From contig CP114561.1 in assembly GCA_028865235.1 (NCBI GenBank), positions 3,120,001 through 3,184,000 on the forward strand: 64,000 nt of DNA, read 5' to 3'. The translations under genes and the position numbers were made by a program. Positions 27,679 to 36,470 of this stretch are shown here, one piece after another. Position 1 is the stretch's first letter. Each line of letters opens with the position of its first letter. The notes beneath the pieces are model-generated. The model made no database searches. It saw only the letters and a list, made by a program, of their open reading frames with translations, and was not told the DNA's origin. The stretch is from Candidatus Manganitrophus sp. Lineage in GTDB: Bacteria > Nitrospirota > Nitrospiria > SBBL01 > Manganitrophaceae.

Positions 27679-30624
27679 ATGGAACCCTCTTCTCTTCTCG
27701 GATCGGAAGCCGGCACCCGTCCCCTCTCGCCGAAGCAGAAAGCGGCGGTGGAGCATGGCGAAGGGCCGCTCTTGATCATCGCCGGGGCGGGGACCGGAAA
27801 GACCCTCGTCATCACTCGCCGGATTGCCCACCTCATCTCGACCAAAAAAGCAAAGCCGCATGAAATTTTGGCGCTCACCTTCACAGAGAAGGCGGCGAAA
27901 GAGATGGAGGAGCGGGTCGATCTGCTGGTTCCCTACGGCTATACCGGCATCACGATCTCGACTTTCCATGCTTTCGGCGATCGGATTTTGCGGGAGCATG
28001 GCCTGCGGCTGGGGCTTACCCCCGATTTTCGGGTGTTGTCTCGTCCGGAGCAGGTGATCTTTTTCAGAAAGCATCTCTTCTCGCTCCCCCTCAAGACCTT
28101 TCGCCCCCTCGGCAACCCGACCAAACATATCGAAGCGCTCCTCTCCCTCTTCTCGCGCGCCAAGGATGAGGATGTCGGCCCGGAGGCTTATCTTGCCTAC
28201 GCCGACCGGCGGCTGACGAAGGCCCTCGCCACCCCCGAAGATCCGAGCCTCTTGGAAGAAGCGGCCTTTGAGAAGGAGCTGGCCGAGACCTACCGGCGTT
28301 ATCAGGATCTTCTGATGGAGGAGGGGTGCATCGATTTCGGCGACCAGGTCTCGATGGCGCTGCGCTTGCTTCGAGAGAACCCGACCGTTCTTAAAAAAGT
28401 CCAGTCGCAGTTCCGGTATATCCTGGTCGATGAGTTTCAAGATACGAACTTCGCCCAGTTCCAGCTGGTTCGCCTCCTCTCCGAGGGCCACCACAACATC
28501 ACCGTCGTCGGCGATGACGATCAGAGCATCTACAAGTTCCGGGGGGCGGCGATCTCGAACATCCTTGGCTTCGGTAAGATGTATCACGACGCGAAGCGGG
28601 TGGTCCTGACCGAGAATTACCGGTCGGTCCAGCCGATCCTCGACGTTTCATATCGTCTCATCCAGCAGAACAACCCCGACCGTCTGGAGGTTCAGGAGAA
28701 GATCGACAAACGTCTGATATCCCAGGTCGAGGAGACCGCGCCGTCGCTTTTAGAGCCGCCGGTGGTCCATCTCCATTATGACACCCTCTCGTCTGAGGCC
28801 GACGCGGTGGCGCGGATCATCGCCGAGGAGCACGAAGCCGGTCTCGACTTGGGTGATGTTGCGATCCTCGTCCGAGGGAATGCCGACGCCGATTCGTTTC
28901 TCCGGGCGCTGAACGTCCGCGGGATTCCCTATCGGTTCACCGGCAACCGGGGCCTCTACTCGCGGCCGGAAGTCCGGCTGCTGATCGCCTTCATGCGGGC
29001 GGTCGCCGACTTCCACGACAGCAGCAGCCTCTACTATCTCGCGACCTCGGAGCTTTACCGCTTGCCGGATGAAATTTTGGCCCGATGCAATGCGTTGGCG
29101 CGCCGGAAGAACCAGAGTCTTTATGACGTTTTTAAGACGATTGAATCGGTAGGCATCTCCGTTTCGCCGGAGGCGGCGGCGACCCTCGAGAAGTTGCTGG
29201 CCGATTTACAGGCCTCGCTCCAGCGGGCGCGGGAGGTCGATGCCGGGGTGGTCCTCTACGAGTTCATCCGCCGCAGCGGCCTACTGGAGCAGTATGCCGA
29301 GCGGATGACGACGGCGCAGGAGGTGAAGATCCAGAACGTCGCCCGCTTCTTCGAGGAGATCCGCCGTTTCCAGCAATTGACCCCGACCGCGGCGCTGCAT
29401 GACGTTGTCGCCTATCTCGATCTTCTGATCAAGGCCGGGGAAGATCCCCCCGCCGCCGAGGCCGATGTCGATGCGTCGGCGGTTTCGGTCCTGACGATCC
29501 ACAAGTCGAAAGGGTTGGAGTTCGACACCGTATTCATGGTCGGCCTGGTCGACGGGAAGTTTCCGAGCCGGGAGCGGAGCGAGCGCATCGAGCTGCCGGT
29601 GGAGCTCATCCAGGAAGTGCTCCCGCAGGGGGATTTCCATATCCAGGAAGAGCGGCGGCTGTTTTATGTCGGGATGACCCGCGCGCGGCGGCGACTTTAT
29701 CTGACCAGCGCCCGCGACATCGGCGGGGTGCGCGAGCGGAAGGTGAGCCCCTTCGTGCTGGAGGCGTTGAATCTCCCGATTCAGGCGGTGCCGACGACGA
29801 AAGCATCGGCCCTGGAGGCGATCGCCCGGCATGGGGCGGTGGAGCAGCCAGATCTGTTCACGCGCCGCGCTCCGGCTTCGGATGAGCCGCTTTATCTGAC
29901 GCATTATCAGATTGATGATTATTCCACCTGCCCGCTGAAATACAAGTACACGCATATTCTCCGTGTGCCGATCTATCAGCATCATGCCGTCCTCTACGGC
30001 AATGCGATGCACCAGGCGGTGGCGGCCTATCTTTCGGCGAAGATGACCGATCAAACCATCCCATTCGAGGAAATTCTCATCGTGTTCAACCGTGCCTGGC
30101 GGAGCGAGGGGTTCTTAAGCCGCCAGCATGAGGAGCAACGTCTTGCCGCCGGCCACGCGGCGCTCCGGCGGTTCTATGACGAGCAGGAGCGGGGCGGGCG
30201 GAAGCCGACCTACATCGAAAAAGAATTTTCATTCACTTTTGAAGGGAACCGGATTGCGGGGCGATGGGACCGGGTCGATGAGACGCCAGAAGGAGGGGTG
30301 ATTATCGACTACAAAACCGCCGAAGTACACGACCAGAAGACCGCCGATAAGAAAGCCAAAGAGAATCCGCAGCTCACGCTCTATGCCTGGTCGTACCGGG
30401 AGCGGTTTGGGACATTGCCGGTTCGGGTGGAGCTGCACTTTCTCGATTCGGGGTTTATTGGAACGGCGGTGCGGAAAGAGAAAGAGATTGAGAAGATGCA
30501 GGAGAAGGTTCACGTGGTCGCAGAAGGAATTCGAAAGGAAGATTTCGAAGCCCGGCCGACCTATATTGCCTGCCAGTATTGCGCCTACCAGGATATTTGC
30601 CCGAACACCGCGGGAGCGGAGTAG
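27679..30624 (+). CDS. UvrD/Rep-type DNA helicase with C-terminal PD-(D/E)XK nuclease
   Basis: Superfamily-1A helicase of 981 aa. Walker A AGAGTGKT is near residue 36, motif Ia ALTFTEKAAKEM, motif II VDEFQDTN, motif III GDDDQSIYKFRGA, motif IV/V TIHKSKGLEFDTVF and motif VI VGMTRARRRLYL. From about residue 745 it continues into a RecB/Cas4-type nuclease: YSTCPLKYKY, GRWDRVDE and IIDYKTAE, then CQYCAYQDICP. The Cys before the nuclease and the three after it fit the 4Fe-4S-binding arrangement of AddB/Cas4 nucleases. It looks like a self-contained resection or repair machine; the partner of an AddAB-like complex is not in the window. Confidence 0.92.
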   Translation: MEPSSLLGSEAGTRPLSPKQKAAVEHGEGPLLIIAGAGTGKTLVITRRIAHLISTKKAKPHEILALTFTEKAAKEMEERVDLLVPYGYTGITISTFHAFGDRILREHGLRLGLTPDFRVLSRPEQVIFFRKHLFSLPLKTFRPLGNPTKHIEALLSLFSRAKDEDVGPEAYLAYADRRLTKALATPEDPSLLEEAAFEKELAETYRRYQDLLMEEGCIDFGDQVSMALRLLRENPTVLKKVQSQFRYILVDEFQDTNFAQFQLVRLLSEGHHNITVVGDDDQSIYKFRGAAISNILGFGKMYHDAKRVVLTENYRSVQPILDVSYRLIQQNNPDRLEVQEKIDKRLISQVEETAPSLLEPPVVHLHYDTLSSEADAVARIIAEEHEAGLDLGDVAILVRGNADADSFLRALNVRGIPYRFTGNRGLYSRPEVRLLIAFMRAVADFHDSSSLYYLATSELYRLPDEILARCNALARRKNQSLYDVFKTIESVGISVSPEAAATLEKLLADLQASLQRAREVDAGVVLYEFIRRSGLLEQYAERMTTAQEVKIQNVARFFEEIRRFQQLTPTAALHDVVAYLDLLIKAGEDPPAAEADVDASAVSVLTIHKSKGLEFDTVFMVGLVDGKFPSRERSERIELPVELIQEVLPQGDFHIQEERRLFYVGMTRARRRLYLTSARDIGGVRERKVSPFVLEALNLPIQAVPTTKASALEAIARHGAVEQPDLFTRRAPASDEPLYLTHYQIDDYSTCPLKYKYTHILRVPIYQHHAVLYGNAMHQAVAAYLSAKMTDQTIPFEEILIVFNRAWRSEGFLSRQHEEQRLAAGHAALRRFYDEQERGGRKPTYIEKEFSFTFEGNRIAGRWDRVDETPEGGVIIDYKTAEVHDQKTADKKAKENPQLTLYAWSYRERFGTLPVRVELHFLDSGFIGTAVRKEKEIEKMQEKVHVVAEGIRKEDFEARPTYIACQYCAYQDICPNTAGAE

Positions 30625-30746
30625 AAAGCTGAGAGATTAAAAATTCTCCCTTCGTCACCGCAACGCCTTTGAATGGGTGGCCAGTCTTTTCTTGCCGGGG
30701 AGGGTTTGAATTAAATCATAAAGGCAGGGGTCGTTTTTACTCTCAT

Positions 30747-31160
30747 TCAGAGTGAAAGGCTGTGGTGGATTTTTCTGTTATAAAGTTGGATATCTTGCGT
30801 CGCCGCAGTGAGAATAAAGACCTTTTCATTATTCGTATATCGATCGGACAAGAAGAGGAAGAAGCCCTTCCTTTCCGGGCTTACTCCGTATGTGTGGCCG
30901 AATACCCTCTCTCCGTCTTTGAAGCAGACCATCACCTTTGTACCGAGGCCCGGCAGAGAAAGATCATAATTTTTACGTATTAACGGATTCCCCTCGAAGG
31001 TTTTCACAAAGAAGATCCCTTTGAGGAGAGAGGAATCCACTTTGATTGTCTCACCTGTCGAGCTTTGCGTGAGATGAAACCAAGGTCTTTCAGCCGAGAA
31101 ATCGAAAGTGGTTCCCTTGAGGATTTTTCCGTCCAAAAAATGAAGGACAACCTTTTTCAT
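30747..31160 (-). CDS. Conserved hypothetical protein, DUF6982-like
   Basis: 137 aa. The N-terminal KVVLHFLDGKILKGTTFDFSA and the internal LKGIFFVKTFEGN have the pattern (KVVxRFxDGxxLKGxTxDF, IFFVKxFEGN) of a small all-beta domain often found alone or beside PilZ domains in Deltaproteobacteria and Nitrospirota; a second half repeats the theme (KVMVCFKDGERVFGHTYG, YTNNEKVFILTAATQDIQL). Probably a soluble beta-barrel protein; no function assigned. The AT-rich spacer 30625-30746 contains nothing evident. Confidence 0.65.
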   Translation of the reverse strand: MKKVVLHFLDGKILKGTTFDFSAERPWFHLTQSSTGETIKVDSSLLKGIFFVKTFEGNPLIRKNYDLSLPGLGTKVMVCFKDGERVFGHTYGVSPERKGFFLFLSDRYTNNEKVFILTAATQDIQLYNRKIHHSLSL

Positions 31161-31271
31161 AAATGCAACCGGACGTTTATTGAAATCGAGAATGACTATA
31201 ACTAAGACAGCCAGCTTAGGATCAATATCCAGGGTAGAGATTACATCAATTTTTGCATCAAGTAAAGCCTA

Positions 31272-31287
31272 ATCGGTATATACCGAT
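31272..31287. promoter_or_regulatory. Perfect 16-bp palindrome ATCGGTATATACCGAT
   Basis: A self-complementary 16-mer in the 322-bp spacer 31161-31482, upstream of the minus-strand DUF6982-like gene. It is a good shape for a dimeric repressor operator. The rest of this spacer is AT-rich with no supported gene. Confidence 0.45.
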
Positions 31288-31482
31288 AGGATATTTTAGT
31301 CGAGATGTACTGTGTCTGGTTCATTCATCTTGCGGCGATTTCAGTTTTCCCGTCGATTTCACAAAACGGCGAAACCCTCTTAAATCTCTGAAATATTTTA
31401 CGAATATGGGAAATGAGATCATCTTTTGGGTTAAAACGATCTGTCCAGCTTTCTGTCATGAGAAAAATAGGTCCGTCAGGCA

Positions 31483-31740
31483 CTAATCTTCTGGGCGGAG
31501 CAGCACTTTTAACACCCCCTTCTCCGCCGCCTTCAGGAACGCTTGTTTTCCTCGCTTCAGCGGAAAGACTTCTGTAATGAGCGGATAGACATCCACTTTT
31601 TTCTGACCAAGCGCTTCGAGCGCCGGCTCGAACGGCCCGCAGCGGGAACCGACCACGGTGACTCGTCGATGACCACTTTCGGTCTGCCGGCGCAGGTCGT
31701 TTTCAAAACGATCTCGAAGAGCATTGGGAGCGGTTTCATG
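31483..31740 (-). pseudogene. Relic of the 3' end of a zinc alcohol dehydrogenase gene (copy A)
   Basis: On the minus strand two frames together match the last 85 or so residues of the intact dehydrogenase at 35172-36122: IVLKTTCAGRPK in one frame and VTVVGSRCGPFEPALEAL, QKKVDV, LITEVFPLK, LKVLLRPED in the other. Relative to the intact gene there is a single-base loss (GTGACCTCGTC became GTGACTCGTC) and a deletion of about 18 bp covering VDLAKV. Nothing of the N-terminal 230 residues remains. Not expected to be functional. Confidence 0.85.
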
Positions 31741-31886
31741 CATTGAAGAGGTGTCTATAAATAAAAAACAGGAGAATTTTGAAGGTGTCGTGGCTTACGG
31801 CAAGCGAACGCCAAACCAAGTTAAAATTAATTTAGGGTGGCAACCCAAGGTGCCAAGAATTAAATGAAGCAAGAGAATGAGTTTAG

Positions 31887-31990
31887 CTCTAACAAGGGCG
31901 GTCAAGCGGACAGTCCTCCGCGGTGTTCGTTTGTGCTTGATAGCACAAGCCTCACCCCACTCCGGCCTACAGCTTCCCGCCAACGTTAGC
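31887..31990 (+). other. Possible attC-like recombination site (left half convincing only)
   Basis: TCTAACAAGGGCGGTCAAGCGGAC (31888 onward, quoted in part) is very like the R''-L'' half of integron attC sites. The segment ends CGTTAGC at about 31984-31990, 12 bp before the ATG of the lipoprotein gene, which is where a cassette would begin. However, the right half does not pair with the left, the consensus RYYYAAC/GTTRRRY is violated at one base on each side, and no second site follows the gene. Confidence 0.25.
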
Positions 31991-32002
31991 GGGCCATGTC
32001 CG

Positions 32003-33142
32003 ATGAACCCGCCGATCGCCCAGCGATTCAAGCGATGGCCGCAAGCCGTGATGATCGGCTTATGGGTGATGCTGGCCGCGGGTTGCGCGACCCGTTCGAA
32101 ACCGGCCCCATTGATGACGGAGACGAAGCAGGCGGAAGTCACCCGCAAAGAGATCAACTACCAGCTTTTCGACTTTGTGGGCCGGTATTCGCGTCGTATC
32201 GAATTCGCCGCGGACCAGATCGCCGGGGCGACCTCCGATCCGAAAGTCCAGTATCAATCGCTGTTGTGGAAACTCCACGCGGTCCCGGCTGCCTTCCTGG
32301 CGATCGTGCACCAGGATCCGGTGGCCATCCTGGTTGACCTGTGGGCGTTGTGCGCGCAGCAAACCGCCTATTTCGCCTCTGGTGCTGGCAAAGATTTGTT
32401 TGGCGACCAGCAGGGGGTGGCGGTAACGACCGCGCGGCAACTCGAGACCGAGGTGATGGAGATGGCGACGGACTTCCTGCGGCCGGAATCGGTTGTGGCG
32501 GCGCGGGAGGGGATTGCCCGGTGGACCGCGGAACATCCGCTGGAAAATCATCAGTTCGCACGAACCTCCATCATTTCGATAATGGCCCGGATTTTTCCGG
32601 ACGGAACGGCCGGGCCGTTTCAGACGCTGAACTCGATGCCAGCAGAGATAGCCGATTTGAAGGTCCGCCTGACGCTGCAGATGGATCAACTCCCGCGGCA
32701 GGCCCGGTGGCAGGCCGAACTTATGGCAACCGATCTTGCAGGCCGGTTGGTGGCTCAACAACTCACGAGTGCTTTTCAGTGGGTCAAGACCGAGCGGGAA
32801 GCGGTGCTGGCCGACATCGAACGGCAGCGGCTGGATACGCTCGAAGCGATCCGCCAGGAACGCGGAATCGTCTTGCAGAGCATCGAAGAGATGCGGAAGG
32901 CGACGCTCGCCGAGTTGCGGGCTCAGCCCCTCGCGCTGCAAATTGATGTTGAAAAAACGGGGTCGGCCCTCGTGGACCGGGTGTTTGCGCGACTGATGGT
33001 ACTGTTTGCGGTGGGATATGGGGTGGTTCTGGTCACGATCCTTCTGGCGTATGTATTTCTGCGCCGGCAACAACGTCCGCAAGCACGGGATTGGAGCAAG
33101 GTACAATACCGAAGCACAAGACAGAAACGAAAAGAGCCATGA
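32003..33142 (+). CDS. Orphan lipoprotein with coiled coil and C-terminal membrane helix
   Basis: About 379 aa from ATG 32003, chosen because it gives a lipoprotein signal (VMIGLWVMLAAGC) with lipobox LAAGC. The mature part is helical (TRKEINYQLFDFVGRYSRRIEF, in part; ATDFLRPESVVAAREGIARW), then a charged coiled coil at about 255-330 (EREAVLADIERQRLDTLEAI), and a strong C-terminal helix (LMVLFAVGYGVVLVTILLAYVFL) with a basic tail. It may span the periplasm, anchored at both membranes. Not a family I recognise. Its position between relics of a neighbouring gene and next to a half attC-like sequence suggests acquisition. Confidence 0.65.
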   Translation: MNPPIAQRFKRWPQAVMIGLWVMLAAGCATRSKPAPLMTETKQAEVTRKEINYQLFDFVGRYSRRIEFAADQIAGATSDPKVQYQSLLWKLHAVPAAFLAIVHQDPVAILVDLWALCAQQTAYFASGAGKDLFGDQQGVAVTTARQLETEVMEMATDFLRPESVVAAREGIARWTAEHPLENHQFARTSIISIMARIFPDGTAGPFQTLNSMPAEIADLKVRLTLQMDQLPRQARWQAELMATDLAGRLVAQQLTSAFQWVKTEREAVLADIERQRLDTLEAIRQERGIVLQSIEEMRKATLAELRAQPLALQIDVEKTGSALVDRVFARLMVLFAVGYGVVLVTILLAYVFLRRQQRPQARDWSKVQYRSTRQKRKEP

Positions 33143-33218
33143 CTAGAACTGGTTTCATCACTGATTTCCTTATGAAGCCGAGCGAAACGTTTTCAGGCGC
33201 CCTTCGGGCACTTCCTCT

Positions 33219-33300
33219 ATGCCCCGCGCTCCGCCCCTTTCCGAAACTCTTCTTTTCTTCAACGGGAATACCTTATGTTACTATCGGGAGCGGTTTGGAC
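33219..33300 (-). pseudogene. Second, smaller relic of the alcohol dehydrogenase 3' end (copy B)
   Basis: About 55 bp (33219-33273, ATGCCCCGCGCTCCGC then CTTTCCGAAACTCTTCTTTTC) align to 35194-35250 in the intact gene with several substitutions and a small deletion. It is followed by GGGAGCGGTTT (33286-33296), also present in relic A at 31722-31732. Only DNA homology survives. Confidence 0.6.
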
Positions 33301-33348
33301 GCTGCCGGTGCGATAGGAGTGTGCTCCAATCGTGTGTTGTAGCATAAG

Positions 33349-34953
33349 CTAAGCTTTTTCGGATAAAGCCCGATTAGACTTTGCTTCAGTCGTTTTAGGA
33401 GGAGGTAGACTCTCCGGTAGGAAGATAGTAAAGGTTGATCCCTCTCCGAATTTGCTTCTCACTTCGATTTTTCCGTGAAGTATTTCAAGTATATTTCTGA
33501 CAATGGTCAGGCCCAAACCGCTCCCGCCGACTTTTCGTGTCGTCGAACCGTCGATTTGCCTGAAAGCATCGAAAATGGCGGGGAGGTCTTCGTCTTTGAT
33601 CCCAATACCGGTATCCTCAATCGACAAAAGAATTCCTCCATCCGCATTGGCCGCAGAGATGGTAATCGACCCTTCGTCCGTGAACTTAATCGCATTGGTG
33701 AGAAGATTCATGAAAATTTGCCGGATCTTTAGCGGATCACTTTGAATCCTCTTTAGGTTGTCCTCGATTCTCCAATTTAATTCAACTTTCTTTCCATTTA
33801 ACAGCAGCGCTACCTTCTGAGCCGCTTCCGGAAGAAGGCGTCTTAAGTCTACTGATTCGATGGCGATCGACATCTGGCCCGATTCCATTTTTGAGAGATC
33901 GAGAAGGTTATTGATTAACTCAAGCAGTTCGATGGCGTTTCTTTGGATTCCATCCATCGGACTTTTCAGATAGTCGGGGATTTCGCCGTAAGTTCCTTCT
34001 AATACAAGAGATGAGTAGCCGAGGATGGCATTCAGCGGGGTTCGCAGTTCATGGGAGACGTTGGAGACGAATTCCGATTTTAGACGGGTCGCCGCCTCCG
34101 CCTCCTTCTTTTTTTGCTCCAATGCCTCGATGATCTGCTGTAATTTCTCCTGCCCCTGCTTTTGATCATTAACATCGGTTGCCGTTCCTAACCAAGCGAG
34201 AACCCGCCCCTGAGGATCTCGCTCCGGATAAGCGCGATAGAGATGCCAACGATAGACGCCATCGGCCCGCTTGAGCCGGCACTCCATTTGATACTCTTTC
34301 TCTCCTCTGAGGGCTTCCGTCCACTGATCGATCGCCGCTTGATGATCTTCCGGATGGATCACCTTTGTCCATCCCCACCCCTCGCTCTGTTCAAAGGTCA
34401 GACCGGTATAGTTAAACCAGGGCTGATTGAAGAATTCGAAGGAGCCGTCCGGCTGGGCAATCCAGACAATCTGTGGGATAGCCTGGGTAAGGTTTCGGTA
34501 AGGCTGGGAGAGCGCCGCATTTTCCAGAGGGAGGGTCTCAGCGGGTCGGGGGAGTTCCTCTTTTTTGTGCATTCCGGTCAGGACCGCCACTTTCGCCTTG
34601 AGGGAGTCTGGATCGAACGGCTTGATGATGTAGTCAACAGCTCCGACCGAATATCCTTTCTCCACATCTTCTTCGGATTTGTTAACGGCCGTAATGAAGA
34701 TGATTGGAATATCGCGGGTCTTTGGGCGCTCGCGAATAAGAGCCGCCGTCTCATAGCCATTCAGCCCCGGCATATGGACATCGAGCAGAATGAGGGAGAA
34801 TGACTCTTTAAGGAGAAGTCTGAGCGCTTCCATCCCTGACTGTGCCCGGACCAGGTGATAGTCGGGGGAATCCAGGACCGCTTCAAGGGCAAGAAGATTC
34901 TCCGGATGATCATCGACCAATAATACATTCAGTTCTTCTTTCACTTTGGACAT
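33349..34953 (-). CDS. Hybrid response regulator-PAS histidine kinase
   Basis: Soluble 534-aa protein with an unusual order: receiver first (about residues 8-125; DDHPENLL, phospho-Asp in LILLDVHMPG, Lys in IIKPFDPD), then PAS/PAC (about 150-275; IVWIAQPDGSFEFFN, WHLYRAYPERDPQGR), a coiled coil, HisKA with phospho-His in NVSHELRTPLNAILG, and HATPase_c (NLLTNAIKFTDEG, DTGIGIKDED, GSGLGLTIVRNI). Receiver-first kinases usually take phosphate from another kinase or are tuned by it. No membrane segments. It is monocistronic in an accessory patch; partners are not evident. Confidence 0.92.
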   Translation of the reverse strand: MSKVKEELNVLLVDDHPENLLALEAVLDSPDYHLVRAQSGMEALRLLLKESFSLILLDVHMPGLNGYETAALIRERPKTRDIPIIFITAVNKSEEDVEKGYSVGAVDYIIKPFDPDSLKAKVAVLTGMHKKEELPRPAETLPLENAALSQPYRNLTQAIPQIVWIAQPDGSFEFFNQPWFNYTGLTFEQSEGWGWTKVIHPEDHQAAIDQWTEALRGEKEYQMECRLKRADGVYRWHLYRAYPERDPQGRVLAWLGTATDVNDQKQGQEKLQQIIEALEQKKKEAEAATRLKSEFVSNVSHELRTPLNAILGYSSLVLEGTYGEIPDYLKSPMDGIQRNAIELLELINNLLDLSKMESGQMSIAIESVDLRRLLPEAAQKVALLLNGKKVELNWRIEDNLKRIQSDPLKIRQIFMNLLTNAIKFTDEGSITISAANADGGILLSIEDTGIGIKDEDLPAIFDAFRQIDGSTTRKVGGSGLGLTIVRNILEILHGKIEVRSKFGEGSTFTIFLPESLPPPKTTEAKSNRALSEKA

Positions 34954-35171
34954 CCCCCCATTAAAGACTTTTTTCTATTTTACAGAATTCTTTTTACCGT
35001 ATACAAGGGGGAGCTCTGAAAGAGCTGTCTGGAGCGGAGATGACACTTATTCTTGGTAAGAACGAGGTTTATCCAGAGGGAGAAATAAGTTTTTGACGAA
35101 TATAAGCATCCAAATGAGTGAAGAAAGCAGAAGACCAATCGACGCCCAAGATCAAAACAGGTGGAGGATTT

Positions 35172-36122
35172 CTAGGGGCGAAGCATTACCTTCAATGCCC
35201 CCCGCGCCGCCGCTTTCCGAAACGCTTCTTTTCCTTTCTTCAGCGGGAACACCTCCGTAATTAACGAGCGAACATCGACCTTTTTCTGAGCAAGCGCTTC
35301 GAGCGCCGGCTCGAATGGCCCGCAGCGGGAACCGACCACGGTGACCTCGTCGATGACCACTTTCGCCAGATCCACTTTGGGGCGGCCGGCGCAGGTCGTC
35401 TTCAGGACAATGGTCCCTTGAGGGCGGACCAGTTGTTGGGCGAGGTTGAAGCCTTTGGGAGAGCCGGTGGCGTCAATTACGATGTCGGAGAGATGCTGGA
35501 GCGGGATGGTTTGGTCAGGGGAAAGAGATTGGATGCCCCACTGTTCCAGCATCTTGTTCCGCTCTGGGTGTCGTCCGACGACGACCAACCGGCAGCGTCC
35601 CTTCAAGACTTGTGCGATCAAAAGGCCAAGCTTGCCGTCGCCGAGGAGGGTGACGCGATCTTCGGGACGGATCGCAATCTGCTCGGTGATTCGAAACGCG
35701 GCGGCGAGCGGTTCGGTGAAGGCCGCTTCTTCGTCGGTGAGGTTTTCCGGAACAAGATGGAGATTCTGGATCGGCAACGAGAGCTGCTCGGCGAAGCTGC
35801 CGTCTCTTCCCAGGATGCCGAGGACGGTTCGTTGAGAGCAGTGGTTTCGCATCCCGCGAACACAGAAGCAGCAGCCGCCGCAGGCGGCGTTGATCTCGCC
35901 GACGACCCGCTTCCCGATCCAGGCCCGATCGGGGGCCGCTTCGACGACGCCGACGAATTCGTGTCCCAGGATGCCGTGGAAACCCATGTAGCCCTTGGCA
36001 ATTTCAAGATCGGTGCTGCAAATTCCGGCGAGGGAGACGCGGATGCGGGCTTCATCGGGTATGTTGGGGGGCGGAAGATTCTTACGAAGGGTCAGGGTTT
36101 TCTTAAAAGAGAGGCCTTGCAT
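35172..36122 (-). CDS. Zinc-dependent MDR-family alcohol dehydrogenase
   Basis: Medium-chain dehydrogenase, 316 aa, a little short for the family. Catalytic zinc ligands are in AGICSTDLEI and GILGHEFVGVV; the structural-zinc lobe is CGGCCFCVRGMRNHC. The Rossmann segment VTLLGDGKLGLLIAQV binds NAD(P) and deviates from GxGxxG only by D. The substrate is unknown; related threonine or sorbitol dehydrogenase-like enzymes oxidise secondary alcohols. Two relics of its 3' end occur at 31.5 and 33.2 kb. It lies 3 bp from the DUF3467 gene and in line with rmuC, so these may form an operon. Confidence 0.88.
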   Translation of the reverse strand: MQGLSFKKTLTLRKNLPPPNIPDEARIRVSLAGICSTDLEIAKGYMGFHGILGHEFVGVVEAAPDRAWIGKRVVGEINAACGGCCFCVRGMRNHCSQRTVLGILGRDGSFAEQLSLPIQNLHLVPENLTDEEAAFTEPLAAAFRITEQIAIRPEDRVTLLGDGKLGLLIAQVLKGRCRLVVVGRHPERNKMLEQWGIQSLSPDQTIPLQHLSDIVIDATGSPKGFNLAQQLVRPQGTIVLKTTCAGRPKVDLAKVVIDEVTVVGSRCGPFEPALEALAQKKVDVRSLITEVFPLKKGKEAFRKAAARGALKVMLRP

Positions 36123-36125
36123 CGT

Positions 36126-36443
36126 TTACAAATAGAGTCCCTGGTACGGGGGATTGTTTTTGTCCGGCTCGCCGGCGACTTTGATCGTGCCGAAGCGCTG
36201 CTCATAGCGCTGGATATTCTCTTGAAGGGCCGCCAGAAAGCGTTTGGCGTGGGCGGGGCTGGTGATGATGCGCGATCGTACCTTCGCCTTCGGCGCTTGC
36301 GGCTGAATGTAGATGAAGTCCATGACAAATTCCGTCTCGCTGTGGGTCAACAGGGCGAGGTTCGTATAAACTCCCTGAGAGGTGGCATCGTCGATTTCGA
36401 CCTGAACTTGAACAGGGGGCTGCGATTGTTGTCCGTTCGACAT
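36126..36443 (-). CDS. DUF3467 protein
   Basis: 105 aa, matching the small DUF3467 family over its whole length: VEIDDATSQGVYTNLALLTHSETEFVMDF (in part) followed by AKVRSRIITSPAHAKRFLAAL and IQRYEQRFGTI. Cytoplasmic, function unknown; widely conserved in bacteria with multiple membrane-linked traits. It sits between rmuC and the dehydrogenase gene on the same strand. Confidence 0.88.
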   Translation of the reverse strand: MSNGQQSQPPVQVQVEIDDATSQGVYTNLALLTHSETEFVMDFIYIQPQAPKAKVRSRIITSPAHAKRFLAALQENIQRYEQRFGTIKVAGEPDKNNPPYQGLYL

Positions 36444-36470
36444 GAATGCGTCCTTATTTTAAAAGTTGAT

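Noticed and set aside
32060..33106. Open frame of 348 codons antisense to the orphan lipoprotein
   Set aside because: The plus-strand frame has a lipobox, a coiled coil and a transmembrane helix; the antisense frame is Arg/His/Pro-rich without domain features.
33143..33218. Second attC site downstream of the lipoprotein gene
   Set aside because: No RYYYAAC/GTTRRRY pair or complementary arms found, so a closed integron cassette is not supported.
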